Assembly (NCBI GenBank): GCA_002899795.1
Contig: PPDG01000292.1
Coordinates: 1-7,252, forward strand
Reading direction: 5' to 3'
Length of the DNA stretch: 7,252 bases
Origin: Desulfobacteraceae bacterium
GTDB lineage: Bacteria > Desulfobacterota > Syntrophobacteria > BM002
Within the stretch, counting starts at the first letter, position 1. Every line of letters starts with the position of its first letter. The position numbers and the translations under genes are program-made. Shown here piece by piece: positions 4,766 to 7,252 of this stretch. Under the pieces are notes generated by a model. It saw nothing but the letters and a program-made list of their open reading frames with translations, was not told the origin of the DNA and searched no databases.

Positions 4766-4766
4766 G
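4735..4766. repeat. Heptad repeat (CTGTCNT)n, copy 3, inverted
   Basis: The sequence reads exactly in 7-base steps: CTGTCCT, CTGTCGT, CTGTCCT, CTGTCTT, CTGG. It is the reverse complement of copies 1 and 2, and bases 4739-4765 are the right arm of IVP unit 2. Confidence 0.85.
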
Positions 4767-4796
4767 AAACAACGATTTTAACGGACTCGAGCTCGG

Positions 4797-4808
4797 GAAC
4801 CAATGTTC
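4797..4808 (+). promoter_or_regulatory. Candidate LexA (SOS) box over the dnaE2 start codon
   Basis: GAACCAATGTTC fits the inverted GAAC-N4-GTTC form of the Gram-positive LexA box, and the ATG of dnaE2 (4803-4805) lies inside it. A related site with one mismatch in the half-sites, GAAATCGTGTTC, occurs at 1573-1584 upstream of lexA. The recognition helix of this LexA resembles E. coli LexA (Ser38, Asn40) at least as much as Bacillus LexA, so its true box is uncertain and this may be chance. Confidence 0.3.
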
Positions 4809-7252
4809 ACCCACTTACACACTCACTCTTGTTACTCGCTGATGCGTGGTGCGAGTCAGTTGGAAGCACTGGTTGTAGCGGCACGTCGACACTCCATGAC
4901 CCACCTGGCTCTCACTGATAACAACGGTTTCTATGGCCTCCCCAATTTTCTCGAAACGGCCAGAACACATGGAATAGAACCCATTGTCGGAGTTCAGGTG
5001 ACGGCCCGGGACGGCGAGGCAGTATTGTTGGCCAGGACCCCGGAAGCTTATCCCCACCTAAGCGAACTGGTAAGCCGCCGCCACCTGGAAGAGACGTTCT
5101 CTTTGACTGCAGCCTTAGCCGAAAATCTTCCCGGCGTTGTCGTGCTGAGCGCTGACCTGGAACTGCTTGCCCAACTACAAGGCCAGGCCGAGCTCTACGT
5201 GGAAATACGACCTGGCCCGGCCGGGAAAGCACCCTTGCGATTTGCTCGGGAACGACAGTTACCACGAGTGGCTACCAATGCAGTTTACTTCGCCGAACCG
5301 GATGACTACTCCCTGCACCGGCTGCTGCGCGCCATCGATCTTAACAGCACACTTGCCGATCTGCCCGAAGATGAAGTGGTTCAACCCGGACAATGGTTGA
5401 AACCAACGAGGCAAATGGCGGCTCACTTTCCCCATTGCCCCGAAGCTCTGGCCGAAGCGATCCATCTTGCCCGTCGCTGTCATACGGACTGGAAATTCAG
5501 TGGGCAGGTTTTTCCTCACTACCGGGATCAGGAGCAGGACCATTTCCATCTTTTGCGCCAGAGATGCCTGGAAGGGGTGAATTGGCGTTATGGCAAGATG
5601 AGTCCTGCGGTGGCCGAACGTCTGGAAGAAGAACTCTCCCTTATCCAGGACAAGGGGTTCACTGACTATTTCCTGGTGGTGGCAGACATTGTCCACCAAT
5701 CACCCATCACCTGTGGCCGCGGCAGTGCTGCCGCAAGTTTGGTCAGTTATCTGCTTGGCATCACCCACGTGGATCCTGTCCGACACCAGCTCTTCTTCGG
5801 TCGGTTTCTCAGTGCCAATCGGCGGGATTTTCCCGACATTGACGTTGATTTTCCCTGGGACGAGCGGGATGAGGTGCTCGACTTTGTGGAGCGCACCTAC
5901 GGGGGAGAACGCACCGCCATGGTAACCAACCATGTGGGCTTCCGCAGCCGGTCGGCGGTTCGGGAAGTGGCCAAGGTATATGGAATCCCACCGGCGGAGA
6001 TCAAACAGGTAACCAAACGGCTTTCCTTTTTTGGCCGGCCCACGAAAATTCAGCAACGGATGATCCGCCATCCCAAATTCCAGAATGTGCACCTGGAGGA
6101 GCCATGGCCGGAGATTTTCCGGTTGGCCAGCCGATTAAATGGTATACCTCGTCATCTCTCGGTGCATTGCGGCGGCACCATCATTGTTCCCGACCAAGTC
6201 AGCCGTTATGTCCCGGTGCAGCGAGCCCCCAAGGGGGTGCGAATCATACAATGGGAAAAGGATCAGGCCGAAGCCGCTGGTCTGGTAAAGATCGATCTCC
6301 TGGGTAATCGCTCCCTGGCAGTTATCCGCGACGCTTTGGCTGCCATTCGGGCAAACACCGGTAGAAATATCTCCTATGCCCAGTTCAACCCCCTTGATGA
6401 CCCTAGAACCCAGAGGCTGATTGCCAGGGGTGAGACCATGGGCGTTTTTTACGTAGAATCACCGGCCATGCGCCAATTACAGCAAATGACCGGTCGGGGT
6501 GACTACGAGCATTTGGTCATACACTCTTCCATTATCCGGCCGGCAGCCAATCAATACATTCTAGAGTACGTGCAGCGGCTCAAAGGTGCTCCATACAAGA
6601 GCGTCCATCCGCTGTTGGATGAGGCGCTCACCGAAACCTACGGCATTATGGTTTACCAGGAGGATGTTTCCCAGATCGCCATGAAACTGGCTGGTTTCGA
6701 TGCGGCGGATGCGGACACCCTGCGCAAGGTTTTGTCCAAAAAGAGTAAAGAACAATTGTCCGACTACCGAAACCGCTTTTATAAGGGCTGCCGCCGACGC
6801 GGAGTAAGCAGCCGGGTGATTGACGCTGTCTGGGAGATGATTGAATCTTTCGGGGGCTACAGCTTTTGCAAACCTCACTCTGCCAGCTACGCCTTAGTAA
6901 GCTTCAAGTCTGCCTATCTCAAGGCCCACTACCCTGCCGAGTTCATGGCAGCGGTGATTTCCAATGGTGGAGGCTACTATTCTACCTTTGCCTACATTTC
7001 CGAGGCCAGACGTCTGGGACTTAAGGTGCTGGGACCCGACGCCAACGCCAGTGATATCAACTACCAGGGCAAGGACCGGACCTTACGGGTGGGGTTAATG
7101 CAACTTAAGGGAATGCCCCAGGACGTCCTGGAAACAATTATCAAAGAAAGGCGCCGCAACGGCCCCTTTCACTCTCTGGATGCCTTTTGTCAGAGGATTG
7201 CCCCTGAACCGACCGCTGCGCGAATTCTGGTTCAGAGCGGGACTCTGGACAG
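4803..7252 (+). CDS. dnaE2: Error-prone DNA polymerase III alpha subunit, DnaE2-like (C-terminus beyond window)
   Basis: 816 codons are present; the reading frame is open at the window edge, and about 200 residues (rest of the C-terminal region) would be expected beyond. The ATG at 4803 is chosen because the PHP start MFTHLHTHSCYSL follows at once. The PHP domain (about 1-200) keeps HTHS but has TDN for TDH (Asn40), GVQ for the usual Glu (Gln65) and VATNAVY where relatives have ATND-x-H, so its metal site should be dead. The polymerase core is intact: GRGSAAAS (305-312), catalytic Asp345 and Asp347 in PDIDVDF, and third Asp498 in KIDLLG; fingers motifs ETYGIMVYQEDV and YSFCKPHSASYA follow. 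It sits downstream of lexA and imuB, as in the DnaE2 mutasome, which performs translesion synthesis. No clear Shine-Dalgarno is visible. Confidence 0.92.
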   Translation, partial: MFTHLHTHSCYSLMRGASQLEALVVAARRHSMTHLALTDNNGFYGLPNFLETARTHGIEPIVGVQVTARDGEAVLLARTPEAYPHLSELVSRRHLEETFSLTAALAENLPGVVVLSADLELLAQLQGQAELYVEIRPGPAGKAPLRFARERQLPRVATNAVYFAEPDDYSLHRLLRAIDLNSTLADLPEDEVVQPGQWLKPTRQMAAHFPHCPEALAEAIHLARRCHTDWKFSGQVFPHYRDQEQDHFHLLRQRCLEGVNWRYGKMSPAVAERLEEELSLIQDKGFTDYFLVVADIVHQSPITCGRGSAAASLVSYLLGITHVDPVRHQLFFGRFLSANRRDFPDIDVDFPWDERDEVLDFVERTYGGERTAMVTNHVGFRSRSAVREVAKVYGIPPAEIKQVTKRLSFFGRPTKIQQRMIRHPKFQNVHLEEPWPEIFRLASRLNGIPRHLSVHCGGTIIVPDQVSRYVPVQRAPKGVRIIQWEKDQAEAAGLVKIDLLGNRSLAVIRDALAAIRANTGRNISYAQFNPLDDPRTQRLIARGETMGVFYVESPAMRQLQQMTGRGDYEHLVIHSSIIRPAANQYILEYVQRLKGAPYKSVHPLLDEALTETYGIMVYQEDVSQIAMKLAGFDAADADTLRKVLSKKSKEQLSDYRNRFYKGCRRRGVSSRVIDAVWEMIESFGGYSFCKPHSASYALVSFKSAYLKAHYPAEFMAAVISNGGGYYSTFAYISEARRLGLKVLGPDANASDINYQGKDRTLRVGLMQLKGMPQDVLETIIKERRRNGPFHSLDAFCQRIAPEPTAARILVQSGTLD

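Larger units (their letters stand above)
1871..7252 (+). other. SOS mutagenesis cassette lexA - imuB - dnaE2 without imuA
   Basis: Three co-directional genes have the order of the known lexA-imuA-imuB-dnaE2 cassette. The imuA position (2474-3026) holds only IVP unit 1, and no other reading frame of suitable size exists there on the + strand. Gaps between the core genes are 553 and 549 bases, unusually wide for an operon whose genes are normally nearly touching, and both are accounted for by IVP units. Confidence 0.75.

Noticed and set aside
5259..6092. Long minus-strand frames opposite dnaE2
   Set aside because: They mirror the coding strand of a conserved polymerase with intact motifs, and their composition is that of reverse-complement shadows.

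Overview
The window is a piece of a bacterial chromosome of roughly balanced base composition. It suggests an anaerobic or subsurface-type bacterium, for example Desulfobacterota or a clostridia-like Firmicute. That guess rests on the gene set and on the many short tandem repeats between genes, and no marker here fixes the taxon.

Left part (1-1870): the last 36 codons of a GDP-L-fucose synthase-like gene read rightward (1-111). They converge on a leftward major facilitator superfamily transporter (281-1498). The gaps on both sides of the transporter (112-280 and 1499-1870) hold no gene. They are filled with short tandem repeats of period 7, 8 and 11 and with GC-rich palindromic dispersed repeats. 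A good sigma-70-like promoter (1734-1763) lies before lexA.

Right part (1871-7252): an SOS mutagenesis cassette, all on the + strand. It runs lexA (1871-2473), an ImuB-like inactive Y-family polymerase (3027-4253), and an error-prone DnaE2-like polymerase III alpha subunit (4803 to the window end, C-terminus missing). This matches the known lexA-imuA-imuB-dnaE2 'mutasome' arrangement, except that imuA is absent. In the known system LexA represses the operon, ImuB is a non-catalytic adaptor that binds the beta clamp, and DnaE2 does the translesion synthesis. The ImuB here has lost the second catalytic Asp-Glu pair and carries a QLALF clamp-binding motif. The DnaE2 keeps its three polymerase aspartates but has a degraded PHP site.

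The most unusual part is that each of the two gaps in the cassette holds a four-helix-bundle gene of the 23S rRNA intervening-sequence protein (IVP/S23) family (2577-2939 and 4325-4714). Each gene is enclosed by its own pair of inverted repeats. The arms 2514-2537 and 2985-3008 match at 22 of 24 positions; the arms 4203-4229 and 4739-4765 match at 24 of 27. The arms are built of heptanucleotide repeats with a different unit in each case, and the two proteins belong to different subfamilies, which points to two independent insertions. In the operon mRNA each unit would fold as a long stem with the IVP gene in the loop. This is the architecture of the intervening sequences that RNase III removes from fragmented 23S rRNA, here placed between protein genes. 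The second unit's left arm also supplies the last 16 codons of imuB.
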